64,000 bases of DNA, from NCBI RefSeq assembly GCF_030812875.1, contig NZ_JAUSTN010000005.1, positions 1-64,000 on the forward strand. Direction: 5' to 3'. How positions within the stretch are numbered: position 1 is the stretch's first letter; each line of letters opens with the position of its first letter. The position numbers were made by a program, and so were the translations under genes. Shown here in pieces: positions 1 through 11,200 of the stretch. This DNA comes from Peptoniphilus_B koenoeneniae. GTDB taxonomy: Bacteria > Bacillota > Clostridia > Tissierellales > Peptoniphilaceae. The notes under the pieces were generated by a model that had not been told where the DNA came from, did no database searches, and saw only the letters and a program-made list of their open reading frames with translations.

Positions 1-80
1 GTTGTTTTACCGTGGTCTACGTGTCCTATTGTTCCTATATTTACGTGTGGTTTGGTTCTTTCAAAATGTTGTTTAGCCAT
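1..80 (-). CDS. tuf: Elongation factor Tu, N-terminal fragment (cut by window edge)
   Basis: The first 26 codons of EF-Tu are present, reading leftward out of the window. The translation begins MAKQHFERTKPHVNIGTIG and reaches the G1 P-loop GHVDHGKT at residues 19-26, which is diagnostic for the GTPase that brings aminoacyl-tRNA to the ribosome. The ATG is preceded by a strong AAGGAGG site. A promoter lies directly upstream, so tuf can be transcribed independently of the MATE gene behind it. The rest of the gene is outside the window. Confidence 0.97.
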   Translation of the reverse strand, partial: MAKQHFERTKPHVNIGTIGHVDHGKT

Positions 81-106
81 TTCTTCCTCCTTATTATTTC
101 TCCCTT

Positions 107-135
107 ATAATACAATATCCTTTAAATAAAAGCAA
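107..135 (-). promoter_or_regulatory. Sigma-A type promoter of tuf
   Basis: On the minus strand, TTGCTT (130-135) and TATTAT (107-112) are separated by exactly 17 bp. They sit 27 bp or more upstream of the tuf start and just past the MATE stop codon. This is the best match to a housekeeping promoter in this gap. Confidence 0.65.
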
Positions 136-138
136 TAT

Positions 139-1485
139 TTAGGCTTCTAAATTATTGATTTTAGGCAGGGCAAATTTTTTAAGAAAATATGAAAAATATA
201 TTACTCCTAAAAATTCTGCAATTATAAAAGACCACCATACATTTTCAAGGACTCCAGTTCTGGAAAGTAAATATGCAGTTGGAAGAAGACCCAAAAATTG
301 TCTTACAAAAACTCCAAACATTGTTAAAATTCCATTTCCCAAAGCTTGGAAAAGTGATCCGATAATTATGTTATAGCCCACAAACAAAAAGCAAAAACTT
401 ATTGTTTTTAAAGCGGGAACGGCAACTTTATATAAATTATCGGAAACTTTATAAATATCTTTTAAAATAAAACCTGAATAAAATTGAAAAATTAAGATTC
501 CTATAAGCATTATTAAAAGTCCTGTAAAAAGAGCAATCTTAAAAGTTTTTATACATCTTTCTTTTTTTCTCGCCCCATAATTATAGGCAACTATAGGAAC
601 CATTCCGTTATTTAATCCAAAAATAGGCATAAAAATAAAACTTTGCAGCTTAAAATATGCTCCCAAAGCAGAAACTGCTGTTGAAGAAAAAGTATTTAAA
701 ATCCTATTGTAAATAGAAATGGAAAGAGAAAATAAGGTTGTAAGAATAATTGATGGAAAGCCTACTTGATAAATTTTAAAAATTACTTTTTTATCTGGCC
801 TAATCCCCTTGATTCTAACTTCTTTATTGAACTTGTGGTGAAGAAAAATTCCTATTGTCATTCCTATAGTTTGACCGATGACAGTTGCAGCTGCAGCTCC
901 TGTAATTCCCATATTAGGCATACCATAGCGACCGAAAATTAAAATTGGATCCAAGATTATATTTATAATTGCACCTATTCCTTGAGTTACCATAGTTAAA
1001 AGACTTTTGCCCGTTGATTGTAAAATTCTCTCCATAAAAATTTGAATAAAAACTCCAAAAGAAAAAATTGTAACGGTTCTTACATAAGCCTCTCCTAAAT
1101 TTATTATGTTTTTATCATTAATTTGAACTTCAAAATAAAACCTTGATAAAAATATTCCGAAAATAGCAAATAAAATAGAGTAAATTAATGACAAAAAAAG
1201 ACCGTTTTCTGCACTTTTATTTACCAAACTATAATTTTTTTCTCCAAGAGATCTGGAAAGAAGTGCATTAAGTCCAACGCCTGTTCCAACTGCAACTCCT
1301 ATCATTATATTTTGCAGGGGAAAAGCAAGTGAAACTGCAGTAAAAGCATCTTCACTATATTGCATTACAAAATATGAATCTACAATGTTATAAAGGGCCT
1401 GTATGAACATGGAAATCATAAGAGGAAATGAAACTTCAATTAAAAGCCTTCCTATTGGCTTATATCCCATTTTATTTTCAACCAT
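139..1485 (-). CDS. MATE family multidrug/sodium exporter
   Basis: A 448-residue integral membrane protein of the MATE family, which exports drugs or metabolites in exchange for Na+ or H+. The start MVENKMGYKPIGRLL, the stretch PLMISMFIQALYNIVDSYFV and the internal repeat of two six-helix bundles fit the NorM/DinF/MepA-like class; the length is normal. The ATG at 1485 follows an AAAGGAG site. It is a monocistronic gene between tuf and a divergent dehydrogenase. The substrate cannot be told from sequence. Confidence 0.9.
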   Translation of the reverse strand: MVENKMGYKPIGRLLIEVSFPLMISMFIQALYNIVDSYFVMQYSEDAFTAVSLAFPLQNIMIGVAVGTGVGLNALLSRSLGEKNYSLVNKSAENGLFLSLIYSILFAIFGIFLSRFYFEVQINDKNIINLGEAYVRTVTIFSFGVFIQIFMERILQSTGKSLLTMVTQGIGAIINIILDPILIFGRYGMPNMGITGAAAATVIGQTIGMTIGIFLHHKFNKEVRIKGIRPDKKVIFKIYQVGFPSIILTTLFSLSISIYNRILNTFSSTAVSALGAYFKLQSFIFMPIFGLNNGMVPIVAYNYGARKKERCIKTFKIALFTGLLIMLIGILIFQFYSGFILKDIYKVSDNLYKVAVPALKTISFCFLFVGYNIIIGSLFQALGNGILTMFGVFVRQFLGLLPTAYLLSRTGVLENVWWSFIIAEFLGVIYFSYFLKKFALPKINNLEA

Positions 1486-1521
1486 AACTTACTCCTTTTG
1501 CTTTAAATTTTCATAAAATAC

Positions 1522-1548
1522 TCTATACAATATGAATTTAAATGTCAA
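1522..1548 (-). promoter_or_regulatory. Probable promoter of the MATE gene
   Basis: A perfect minus-strand TTGACA (1543-1548) is followed by TATAGA at 15 bp or TAGAGT at 17 bp. The -35 is convincing; the exact -10 is uncertain. Confidence 0.45.
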
Positions 1549-1566
1549 TGTTTATTGTTTTAAGTG

Positions 1567-1572
1567 TATAAT
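1567..1572 (+). promoter_or_regulatory. -10 element of the dehydrogenase-MoxR-VWA operon
   Basis: A consensus TATAAT lies 42 bp before the ATG at 1614 on the plus strand. No good -35 is visible at 17 bp, because that interval also carries the -35 of the divergent MATE promoter. Confidence 0.5.
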
Positions 1573-1613
1573 GGAGATGAAGATTACTTATAAAATTTTT
1601 AAGGAGGAAGAAA

Positions 1614-2564
1614 ATGAGAATATTTGTAACAAGTAGAGTGCCTCAAGAAGTTTTAGAAAGATTAAATAAATATGATTTAATTTATCATGATTCGGAAAAA
1701 CCTCTAAGCAAAGAAGAAATAATAAATAAAATAAAAGATGCCCAAGTCTTACTTTGTCCTTTAAGCGATAAAATTGACAAGGAAATAATAGATGCAGGTA
1801 AAAATTTAAAACTTATTGCTAATTACGGTGCAGGCTACGACAACATAGACCTCAATGCAGCAAAAGAAAAGGGAATTTATGTAACAAATGCTCCTGCTCC
1901 TTCATCAGCAGTTTCCACCGCAGAACTTACTTTTACCCTTATGCTCGCTCTGGCAAAAAATTTAATTCCCGGAGAAAGATGCTCAAGACAAGGAGGCTTT
2001 TTAGGATGGAGACCTACATTTTTCTTAGGTCATGAATTAAGAGGCAAAACTCTTGGCATAATAGGAATGGGAAATATAGGAAAAAATCTTGCTAAAAGAG
2101 CTTTGGCTTTTGAAATGAATGTAATTTATTATTCAAGACATAGAAAGGAAGATATAGAAAGTTTAAATGTAAAATATCTTCCGGAAGAAGAAGTAATTAA
2201 AAATTCAGATTTTCTTTCCCTTCACACTGCCTTTGCTCCAGAACTTAAACATATGATAAGTAAAGATCAATTCCAAATGATGAAAAAAAGTGCCTATTTA
2301 ATAAATGCAGCTCGTGGACCTCTTGTAGATGAAAAGGCCTTAATTGAAGCTTTAAACAGTGGTGAAATTGCAGGAGCAGCCCTTGATGTATATGAATTTG
2401 AACCTAAGATTTCTCAAGAATTAAAAGATGCAAAAAATCTTATTTTGTGTCCCCATCTTGGCAATGCAACTTTTGAAGCAAGACTTGAAATGGGCCACAC
2501 TGCTCTTGACAATATAGATGACCTTAATGCCGGAAAAATTCCAAGAAATAATCTTATAAAATAA
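1614..2564 (+). CDS. D-isomer-specific 2-hydroxyacid dehydrogenase
   Basis: A 316-residue NAD(P)-dependent dehydrogenase interconverting a 2-oxoacid and a D-2-hydroxyacid. It has the Rossmann motif IIGMGNIG near residue 150 and the catalytic Arg (NAARGPLVDE, about 235), Glu (GAALDVYEFEP, about 265) and His (CPHLGNA, about 280) typical of the glyoxylate/hydroxypyruvate reductase and phosphoglycerate dehydrogenase group. It lacks the C-terminal ACT domain of SerA, so serine synthesis is not implied. The ATG follows AAGGAGG. Only 5 bp separate it from the MoxR gene, so the three genes 1614-5154 are probably co-transcribed. Confidence 0.88.
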   Translation: MRIFVTSRVPQEVLERLNKYDLIYHDSEKPLSKEEIINKIKDAQVLLCPLSDKIDKEIIDAGKNLKLIANYGAGYDNIDLNAAKEKGIYVTNAPAPSSAVSTAELTFTLMLALAKNLIPGERCSRQGGFLGWRPTFFLGHELRGKTLGIIGMGNIGKNLAKRALAFEMNVIYYSRHRKEDIESLNVKYLPEEEVIKNSDFLSLHTAFAPELKHMISKDQFQMMKKSAYLINAARGPLVDEKALIEALNSGEIAGAALDVYEFEPKISQELKDAKNLILCPHLGNATFEARLEMGHTALDNIDDLNAGKIPRNNLIK

Positions 2565-2569
2565 ATATT

Positions 2570-3484
2570 ATGAACAGAGATTTTTTAAATCAAGAAAAGA
2601 TAAATGAAAATTTAATAAAAAAAGTTGAAGAATTTAAAGAGAAATACGAAAAAAATCTAGAATATGAAAATCGTATAGGAAAAAGCCACTTTAAATATTA
2701 TGGAAAAGATGTGTGGGATCAAGCTCTTTCAGCTCTTATTGCAGGAAAAAACTTACTTTTAGTTGGAGAGAAATCTACAGGAAAAAATGTTCTTGCTGAA
2801 AACCTTTCAGAATTATTTCTAAGGCCCCTATGGAACGTTTCTTTTCACGTTAACACTGATGCCAACTCTTTAATAGGATCAGATACTTTTAAAAATAATC
2901 AAGTTCTCTTTAGACCGGGTCCAGTTTATTTAAGCGCAGTCAACGGCGGATTTTGTGTCTTAGATGAAATTAATATGGCAAAAAATGAAGCTCTTTCAGT
3001 TCTCCACTCAGTTTTGGACTACAGAAGAATAATTGACGTGCCTGGTTATGATAGAATAAAACTTTCTCCTGCCACAAGATTTATAGGAACAATGAACTAT
3101 GGTTATCAAGGAACAAGAGATTTAAACGAAGCCCTTCTTTCAAGGTTTGCAGTAATAAAAATGCCCACGATTTCAAAAGAAAATTTATTTAAACTTTTAT
3201 CTAATGAATTTACAGATCTAAAGGAAAAATACACAAGTCAATTTGTAGATTTATTTATGGAACTTAAAAATAAATGTGATGCAGGTGAAATTTCCTTTTC
3301 AGTTTTGGATTTAAGAGGCTTAATAGATGCAATAGATCTTATGAAACTGGGACTTTCTCCCTTAAAAGCTTTGAATATGTTCATTACAAACAAAAGTTTT
3401 GACCAATACGAAAAAAATCTAATCTTTGATGCTTTAAGTCTTAGAATTCCAAAAAACTTAAATTCAGAGGAGCTGTTTAAATGA
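2570..3484 (+). CDS. MoxR-type AAA+ ATPase
   Basis: A 304-residue AAA+ ATPase of the MoxR/CbbQ/NorQ class. Walker A is GEKSTGKN at residues 66-73, Walker B is CVLDEIN near 130, sensor 1 is GTMNYG and the arginine-finger region is ALLSRF. MoxR ATPases act with a VWA-domain partner as chaperones that insert cofactors or remodel protein complexes; that partner is the next gene, which it overlaps by 4 bp (ATGA-type coupling). No Shine-Dalgarno site is obvious, so translation may depend on the upstream gene. The client is unknown. Confidence 0.85.
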   Translation: MNRDFLNQEKINENLIKKVEEFKEKYEKNLEYENRIGKSHFKYYGKDVWDQALSALIAGKNLLLVGEKSTGKNVLAENLSELFLRPLWNVSFHVNTDANSLIGSDTFKNNQVLFRPGPVYLSAVNGGFCVLDEINMAKNEALSVLHSVLDYRRIIDVPGYDRIKLSPATRFIGTMNYGYQGTRDLNEALLSRFAVIKMPTISKENLFKLLSNEFTDLKEKYTSQFVDLFMELKNKCDAGEISFSVLDLRGLIDAIDLMKLGLSPLKALNMFITNKSFDQYEKNLIFDALSLRIPKNLNSEELFK

Positions 3485-5154
3485 TTGTCTTCGGTGACAC
3501 TCGTAGAGCGTACAATATTATATGGAATGCATGGGGCTCTTATAAATATGAGCCCTTTTATAAATCAATGGACTTTAAGGGCAAGGTAAATTTATATCTA
3601 AACACAATTATAGGTCTTTCTTACAAGTATTATGGGAAAAGTTTTTTGGAAGAACTTTTTAACCTCTGGAAAGATGATGAAAATGCAAATAGATATGATA
3701 ATTTAGCTTGGCTTATTTTAGAAAGTTCAGTCTATGAAAAAGAAATTAAATCAAGACCAGTTTTGTGGGAAATAAGAAGAGATGAAGCGGAAAATTTCTT
3801 AGACCTTTCCAATGACCTTGCAAGGAAAAAAATCGCCCTTTGGGATCACTTTGTCTATTCCATGATCTATAAGAGAAAGGCTGAAATTTTAGAAAGAAAA
3901 TTTTTTTTAACAAAAAAAGAAAACGAACTTTATAAGATTTTAAATCCTGGAGAATTTTTGGAAAAAGAAATCTTAAAAGAAAGACTTTTAAATGCCTTTG
4001 TAGTTTTTTTTAAATTTTCCTTAAATAAAAAACATAAATTAAAGATCAAACTTCCCTTTAAAATAAAAAACTTTTCAAAAGAAGCCTCAGGTTTTACTGT
4101 TGAAAGGACAAGTTCTCTTGATGTTTCCGGGAAAAAGCAAAGCTCAGGAAGAGGACTTTTAAAAAGTTCAAAAAATGATAATAGAGAATATATAGAAAGA
4201 GTTTTTGGTAAATCGATCTTTGATAAAAATACTGAACTTGATATAGAAAGGCACCTTTCCTGCGATATTAACGAAGGGCTTCACCTTTACTTTACAAAAA
4301 GAGAAGAATCAAACTTATCTAAAAACAGAAACATTCTTTCTCAAATCGACTCCATAAAATCTCAAATCTTAGACAACAAGGAATATTTTGTTCAAAATAA
4401 ACTCCTTGTAGATTCAGGTATTAGAAAACTTCAAAGGAAATTTTCATCAACCCTTATTCTAAGTAAAAGAGATGAGGAAATTTTAAATAGATATGGAGTT
4501 TTAGATGGAACTCTTGCCTGGAAGGGAAAAATTTTATCCGACGAAAAAATTTTTAGAAACTTTACCTACAAACAAAGTCCAAATTTTTCCGTTGATATTT
4601 TAATGGACGGGTCTGCTTCCCGCTTGTTTGATGTAAATTTACATGCATCTCAGGTTTATATGCTTAGTGAATCCTTAAGAAAATCTGGAATCCCTCTTAG
4701 AGTAATGAGTTTTTCAACCCTATATTCTTACACAGTTATAAATATTTTAAAGGACTATGATGATAAAAATTCCAAGGGTATCTTTAATTATTTTGCTGCA
4801 GGTTACAACAGAGACGGTTTTGCCCTAAGGGGAGTAAAATTTTTGTTGGATCAGAAAAAATCAAAAAAATTATTAATTATAGTTACTGATGCAAACCCCG
4901 ATGATTTAAGGTACAATTCAAAAATAAAGGCTGATTACGGTATAGTTGGCTCTGATGACACCGCAAAAGAAGTTTTTAAACTCAAAAACTCTGGAATAGA
5001 AATCTGCGCCTTAATAACTGGAAGAAAAGAAAATCTTGAAAATGCAAAAAAAATTTACGGAGACTACGTCTATATAGAAAACTTGGAAAATATTACAAGT
5101 TTGGGAGCAGATTATATCAGAAAAAAAATCTTTCAATTAATTTATAAAAGCTGA
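3481..5154 (+). CDS. VWA-domain (CoxE/NorD-like) partner of the MoxR ATPase
   Basis: A 557-residue protein with no signal peptide and a C-terminal von Willebrand A domain. The MIDAS metal site DGSAS starts at residue 376 (DILMDGSASRL), and LLIIVTDANPDD supplies the later MIDAS aspartate. The N-terminal 350 residues are charged, helical and not recognisable. The start codon overlaps the MoxR gene, and the MoxR/VWA pairing is conserved widely (NorQ/NorD, CbbQ/CbbO). No enzyme needing such activation sits beside it except the dehydrogenase at 1614, so the client remains open. Confidence 0.82.
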   Translation: MIVFGDTRRAYNIIWNAWGSYKYEPFYKSMDFKGKVNLYLNTIIGLSYKYYGKSFLEELFNLWKDDENANRYDNLAWLILESSVYEKEIKSRPVLWEIRRDEAENFLDLSNDLARKKIALWDHFVYSMIYKRKAEILERKFFLTKKENELYKILNPGEFLEKEILKERLLNAFVVFFKFSLNKKHKLKIKLPFKIKNFSKEASGFTVERTSSLDVSGKKQSSGRGLLKSSKNDNREYIERVFGKSIFDKNTELDIERHLSCDINEGLHLYFTKREESNLSKNRNILSQIDSIKSQILDNKEYFVQNKLLVDSGIRKLQRKFSSTLILSKRDEEILNRYGVLDGTLAWKGKILSDEKIFRNFTYKQSPNFSVDILMDGSASRLFDVNLHASQVYMLSESLRKSGIPLRVMSFSTLYSYTVINILKDYDDKNSKGIFNYFAAGYNRDGFALRGVKFLLDQKKSKKLLIIVTDANPDDLRYNSKIKADYGIVGSDDTAKEVFKLKNSGIEICALITGRKENLENAKKIYGDYVYIENLENITSLGADYIRKKIFQLIYKS

Positions 5155-5177
5155 AAAATTTAATTTGCACAATAAAA

Positions 5178-5205
5178 AGGGACGAGCTAAATTATACTCG
5201 TCCCT
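5178..5205. terminator. Bidirectional hairpin between converging genes
   Basis: AGGGACGAG and CTCGTCCCT form a perfect 9-bp stem with a 10-nt loop, flanked by A/T-rich sequence on both sides. It lies between the converging VWA gene and the SLH-caspase gene. Confidence 0.75.
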
Positions 5206-5278
5206 AAATTAATTTTAATTAATAAATTATAAAGTATATTTAATTTAGATTTAATTCTTATATTTTATAAATTAAAAT

Positions 5279-8200
5279 CTAATCTATATCATCTAAATCA
5301 TTTACACTTATCCCAGAACTTTCAACATTTCTTAGAAAATATTTTGCTTCTTTATCTCCTTTTTTCAAAATTAAAGTGTCATCACTTTCTATTGTGTCTT
5401 CATCATTTTTAAAATTATCTTCATATGCTTTTTGAATTTTTATGCTGTCATAATCTGAAGCATTTCTTATTTTTGATATAAAATCTTTAACCTTAATGTC
5501 TGAAGTTAGTTTTTCAGTTCCTGATATAATTTCATTCTTCTTAATTTTTCCAATTTCATAAACTCCGGCAAAATTAGGTGCATTTAAGGGAGTTCCTTTG
5601 TAAAGTTCAATAGTATAGGTTTTTGTTTCACTAACAGAAAGACTAGAATTTGATTTTTTAAATGTAAGTTGCAATTTATCTCCATCTTTTAGAGTATCTG
5701 TCTCCTTTAATAAATCCCAACCTCTTTTTATTTCTACTTCTGAAAATCTATCCTTATTTTTTAATTTTGACAAAAATTCATTAACTGTCATTTTAGACGT
5801 GATTTTTGTATTCTTAGATTTAATTTTTGAAACTAAGGCTTCTTTTGCTATTTCAAAATCATTTCCAAAATCTGCTTCTATTTCCTTATTTGGATCTGAA
5901 ACATCTTTTGAAAAAATTAAATCATAAGTTTGTGTTCTATTTTTAGTATCATTTTTGGCAATAATACGTAAAATAGATTTTTCTTTTAATTTATCAGTTT
6001 CTTTTAAACCTTTTATTTTAAGTGATTTAAATTCATTACGATTTGTTAAATAACTTAAAAATTGACCAAGGGTTAAGTCTGTTGTTAACTTTACCTTTCC
6101 TGAAGAAATCTTTCTATTAGTGTGGTCTACTACAAAACTATCTCCAAAATTTATTTTAGAAATTTCTCCTGGCCTAATAAGAACTGCATCCTCTACAATC
6201 AGCGTATATCTTTGAGGAAATCCTCCTGTCTTTAAGCTTACTAATAGATAATCTCCCTTTTCTAATTTTTCATCATCTTTCTTAGGCTCATAAGTTATTC
6301 CGCTATTTAGCTTAATGTTTAAAAAGGCCTCTTTATTAGAAATAAGATCCAAAAATTCTTTTGTGCTTAGATTATTATCAAGTTTTTTCTTATTTGATAG
6401 AATCTTTATTCCTAAAAATCCTCCCATATCTTCAAGTTTAAAAGCGTCATCTTTAAATTCTAAGGTCAATTTTTTAGCTTCAAGGTTAATTGTATATTCT
6501 ATCTTAGAACCATTTTCTGCTTTTACAAGAAGTACATCGCCTACTGCCAAAAATTCAGTATCTCCTTTTATCCTTTGATTTTTATCAATTACATTAAGTG
6601 TTTGTCTATCATCACCTTTTATAATATTTGATAAAAAGTCTTTTACGCTTGTTTTGTCAGTAATTTTTTTAATACTTGAAGAAATTGTTTTTCTGCTTGG
6701 TATAATTGTATAAAAAGCAATTTCTCTTTCATCTTTTTTTGATGTTATTGTCAATATATCTGACTTATTCTTATTTTCTTTTACAGTTATAATATAAGTT
6801 GCCTTTGTTCCATCTTCTGCTGTAACTTCTAAAATATCTAATTTTTCAAGAGTATCTGTAACTTTCTTAACAATTTTTGTTGAATTATCATATTTTATAA
6901 TATTTAATTCTTGATTTTCATGTCCTTTTTTAATATTCTTCAAAAATTCTTCTACGGTTACTTTATTTGTGATTTCAAATGCTCCAGATTTTATTAATTT
7001 TTGATTTCCCTTGTCAAAAATTATTAAATTATCTTTATTTTCCGAATTTTTTACTGAAGAGATTTTTGTATCGCTACTCATAGCTTGTGCATTCTTACCA
7101 ACTTCAAATAGGGTGTAGCTGTCATTTCTTGGAAATACTTGAATATGGGATGTATATACTACATTGTCTTCAAGATATTTGTAAGCTTCTTCAAGAGAAA
7201 TCTTACCATTCTTATCAATATCTCCAATTATATTTCCATTTATTCCTGCAACTTGAGCTAAAACTTTTGTAAATTTACCTACCCCTTCTTTTTTATCTTC
7301 AAATGAAAATTCATCTTCTGAGCTTGCTGTAAGAACTTTATATTCATTTGTTGTAAGATATCCTACTGAACGGTCACTAGTTGTATTAAAAGCTCTTTTT
7401 ACACTTTCATTAAATGCATATGAAGTTCTTGAGCTACTTGCTGTTGGGGTTGGTTGTGTTTCTGCATCTACTTTTTTACCAATAAAGCCTCCTGCATTAC
7501 ATGAGTCTAAGATCAATACTTTTGTTCCAGGTATTGAATCTAAGGCTTGTCTTAATTCATTTACACTAACCCAAGCTTGTGTTTGTGATTCCTTATCCTT
7601 TATAGGATCTACAGTACAAATATAGCTTAATCCATTAACGTTGTTCCCATGTCCAGAATAATATAAATAACTTACATCGTTTGATCTTGCCCCTTTAAAA
7701 GCTTCTTTAATTTTTTCTAAAAATTCAGCTTTTTTAACGTTCTCAGCAACAAGGATTTTATCAAATTTATTTGAATTTATTTCTTGATTTTCAAAAACTT
7801 TTTTCATTAATTTTTTATCATTTACTGGTCCTAATAAATTCAATTTTTTATTTCCATAATCGCTATTTGCTACAATTAAAGCACGATAAGTCTTTTTTAG
7901 ATATTTTATTTTAATTACTCTTTCTTCTGTTCTATTATCTTTTTGAGCAATCAATTTATATCCGTCATCTATTTTTTCTGTTTCAACGCCAGACTGATCT
8001 AATATGCTAATCTTTGCTCCTTCTTCAATAGTAAGAGCATTTTTCAAATTTTCAAAATCTGTATTTTCTACTATTTCTACAAATGTAGTTCCAAGTTTTG
8101 TTACTATTGCACTATCTTTTATAGAAATTAAAGACCCTTGCTCATCGTTATTTAAAATAATTTTATACGCTTTAAATGCCTTTCCATCTTCTGCTGTAAC

Positions 8201-11200
8201 TAATAAATAATCACCCTTTTTAATATTTTCATAAGATTTTTTGTAATTATAAATATTAGCTTGATCTATTGAATTATTTTTAATATATTTTTCTTCATAT
8301 ACACGAAGAGTTTGTCTTTCATTTACTTTTAAAATATTTTTAATAAATTCTGATACACTTGTTTTATTGTCAATGGTTTTAGAAGCTGAATTTATTGTGT
8401 CATTTTTTATGTTGTAAACATTTGAATTTACTTTTGTTTCATTGCTTAGTGCTTTTAAAGCTTTTTTAATGTGAATTATAAATTTTTCACTTCTAAAGTT
8501 AATTCCATTCTTTTCATCAAAGTATTTAATAATAATTTGTTTTGTTCCAAATTCTGTATCTTTATCATTTATTTGAAGTTTATCAAGATATTCTTTTTTT
8601 ACAGTTACTGTCTTATTTTCATTGTCAATTGTTAGATATTTTCTATTAAACCTAATAGTTCCATCTTCTGTTTTTTCAAGGCTATCATCTTTCCAATCTA
8701 CAGGAAATGGTTCAACATCCACACATTTTTCTAAATCAATTTCATCTGCCTTTAAGTTTTCACCCTTAGAATTTTTAAGAGAAACTATTTTAAAAATCAT
8801 CCCTGCTGCTGGAGCATTTTTTTGTGTAAATGTAAGAGTACTTAGTGCTTCTGCTTGTCCTGATGAATTGTTTATAACACTTATTTTTAAACTTGTTTTT
8901 GCATCTAAAATTTTATTGTCTAAATCCTTAAGCGAAAGAACCATATCCTGTTCTTTTCCATAAATTGACGATAATATAGTATCTAAAAATGACTTTTTAA
9001 CTGTTATTGTATCTCCATTTATTGCTAAATCATTTGCTTTTGCTTCATGATATGATACTTTTACTTTTAAATTATTAAGATTAACTTTTGAAATTTCCAG
9101 TGCTTTTCCACTTGCATCTTTAATTTCTGTTATTTTTATTTTAACTCCCTCATCTGGAGCAAATTTTTCAAAAAATGTAAATACATTTTTATTTTCAAAT
9201 TGAGCCTTTATTGAGGATGCATTTGTTAAAGATAGATCAAAAGATTTTTCTATTTTTGAAACATCATTTGCCCCATCTGTATACTCCAATTTGATGCTTG
9301 AAGCTTTTGTCAATGTGTTTAATAATGATTTTTTTATAATAACTTTATCATTGTTATCGTCAATTTCGATTTCTTTTGTTTCCTGTCCATTAACAAACAC
9401 TTTGACATTATTTGTAAGAATAGATTTTTCTTTTGTAACTTCTTGACCAAAGCTATTTTTAATATTTAAAATTTCTATTGGAAGATCCTCAGAATTTTTA
9501 AATACAAGGTTTGTAAATTGTGGTTTTATTGAAAATTCAGATGAATCACTATTCTTAATATTTATAATGTGAACTTTATCTTTTTCTACATTTGCATTAT
9601 TTTGCAAAATTGCATTTGGCAAATCAATGGTTAAATTATCTGTGATTTTAAGGTTTGAATTTAATACAAGTTTTCCACCAGCATTACCAACGATTTTAAT
9701 AGACTTAACAGTTTTTTCCTTTATCTTATTATCTGGAATAATTAAATCTTTATCATCATCTTTTACGATTATTAATTCTTCATTTTGTAAGCGTGAATTT
9801 TCCTTATTAATTTCTTCTATTGGATTTTTAAATCTGTAAGGCTGACCCAAGTATATAGGAGTGCAATTTAAAACACCCTCATTCTTATCATTTTGCTCTT
9901 TAGATTCAATTGTATTCGCTTTATATAATTCGTCTAAAAATTTTTTCTGTTCGCTATAATATTTGCCATTTATTTTTACACCATATACATTTTCTATATA
10001 GTTTATGCCAAGACCTACTTCAAATTTATTGGTTATTTCTTCTTCTTTTCCAAAGAAGTCTTTTTTAGCTTTTATTTTTTTTGAACCATATTTTGAAACA
10101 ATATTTCCTTTAACATTAATATCTTTTCCTCTTCCAAACATAGAAATATCAATTCCATTTTGACCAATACCTTCTAAAATATTGTTTTCTATACTTAGAC
10201 TTGCTTCTTTGTCAGCAGTAGCACCTATTCCATGATATCCATAATTAGAAATTTTATTATTCTTTATTTCTGTTACTGTGCCATTTTTTGTTCTTGTTAT
10301 AATTGAAATAGCTGCATTTTGATAATTTTTTCCATTAATATCTGCTCCCAAGCCATTAACAGTATTATTATTAATTTTTAAATATCCTTTTTCCAAGCTG
10401 GTAACTATTCTTATTGCATTCTTAGCTGCTATAGTGTTTGTACCAAAATAAAAACTATTATTTGTGATTTCAAGATCGGATATATTGTCTTTAACAGTTC
10501 CTGATTGAGATATAGCTGAAGCATATATCATATTTTTTGCAGGAAGTTTTTCTAAATAAAAATTTAAACCATCTATTTTTCTTGTAGCACCTTGTAAATC
10601 TAAAGCACCTTCTATTTTATTTCCTTTAAGTCCTAAAACATATTTACTTGTCTTAAATGGCATATCAAGCTTAACATTTCCAACAAAAAGACTAATATCC
10701 CCACTAGTTGATCTGTCGTTACAAGATACAAATTCTCCATTTTTATCTGTGTAAATTCCATCTATTGTTTCTGGAATTTGTGATATTTTTTCACATTTCA
10801 CCTTAAGATTTTCAGCATATAAAAGCACTTTTTTATTATCTTTAAAGACTTTTCCTGTGCAATAATTGTCTGAGGATAGGTATTTTTCTTTTAAAATTTC
10901 TTTTGCTTTTTCTTCACTGTCTACCTTACTTAAATCCAATAGATAAAAATTTTCATTGATTTCTCCTATTGCTAAAGGATTTGATTCTGTATTTGGTGTA
11001 CTTGGTGTACTCGGTGTACTCGGTGTATTTGGTCTATCGTTTTTAGAGCCATATCCAAAAGTCTTATCTGAATTTGATTGTATTTTAAACTGCGCTTTTG
11101 TTTTTTCTTTACTCTTTTCTTCTTTTTGTTCTTTCTTATCTTCTTGTTTTTTTTCTTTAATTTTACTAATTACATTATCGGCACTGTTGATTATGCTACA

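Noticed and set aside
5155..5278. Possible small gene between the VWA and SLH-caspase genes
   Set aside because: The spacer holds only a terminator hairpin and AT-rich sequence without a start signal.
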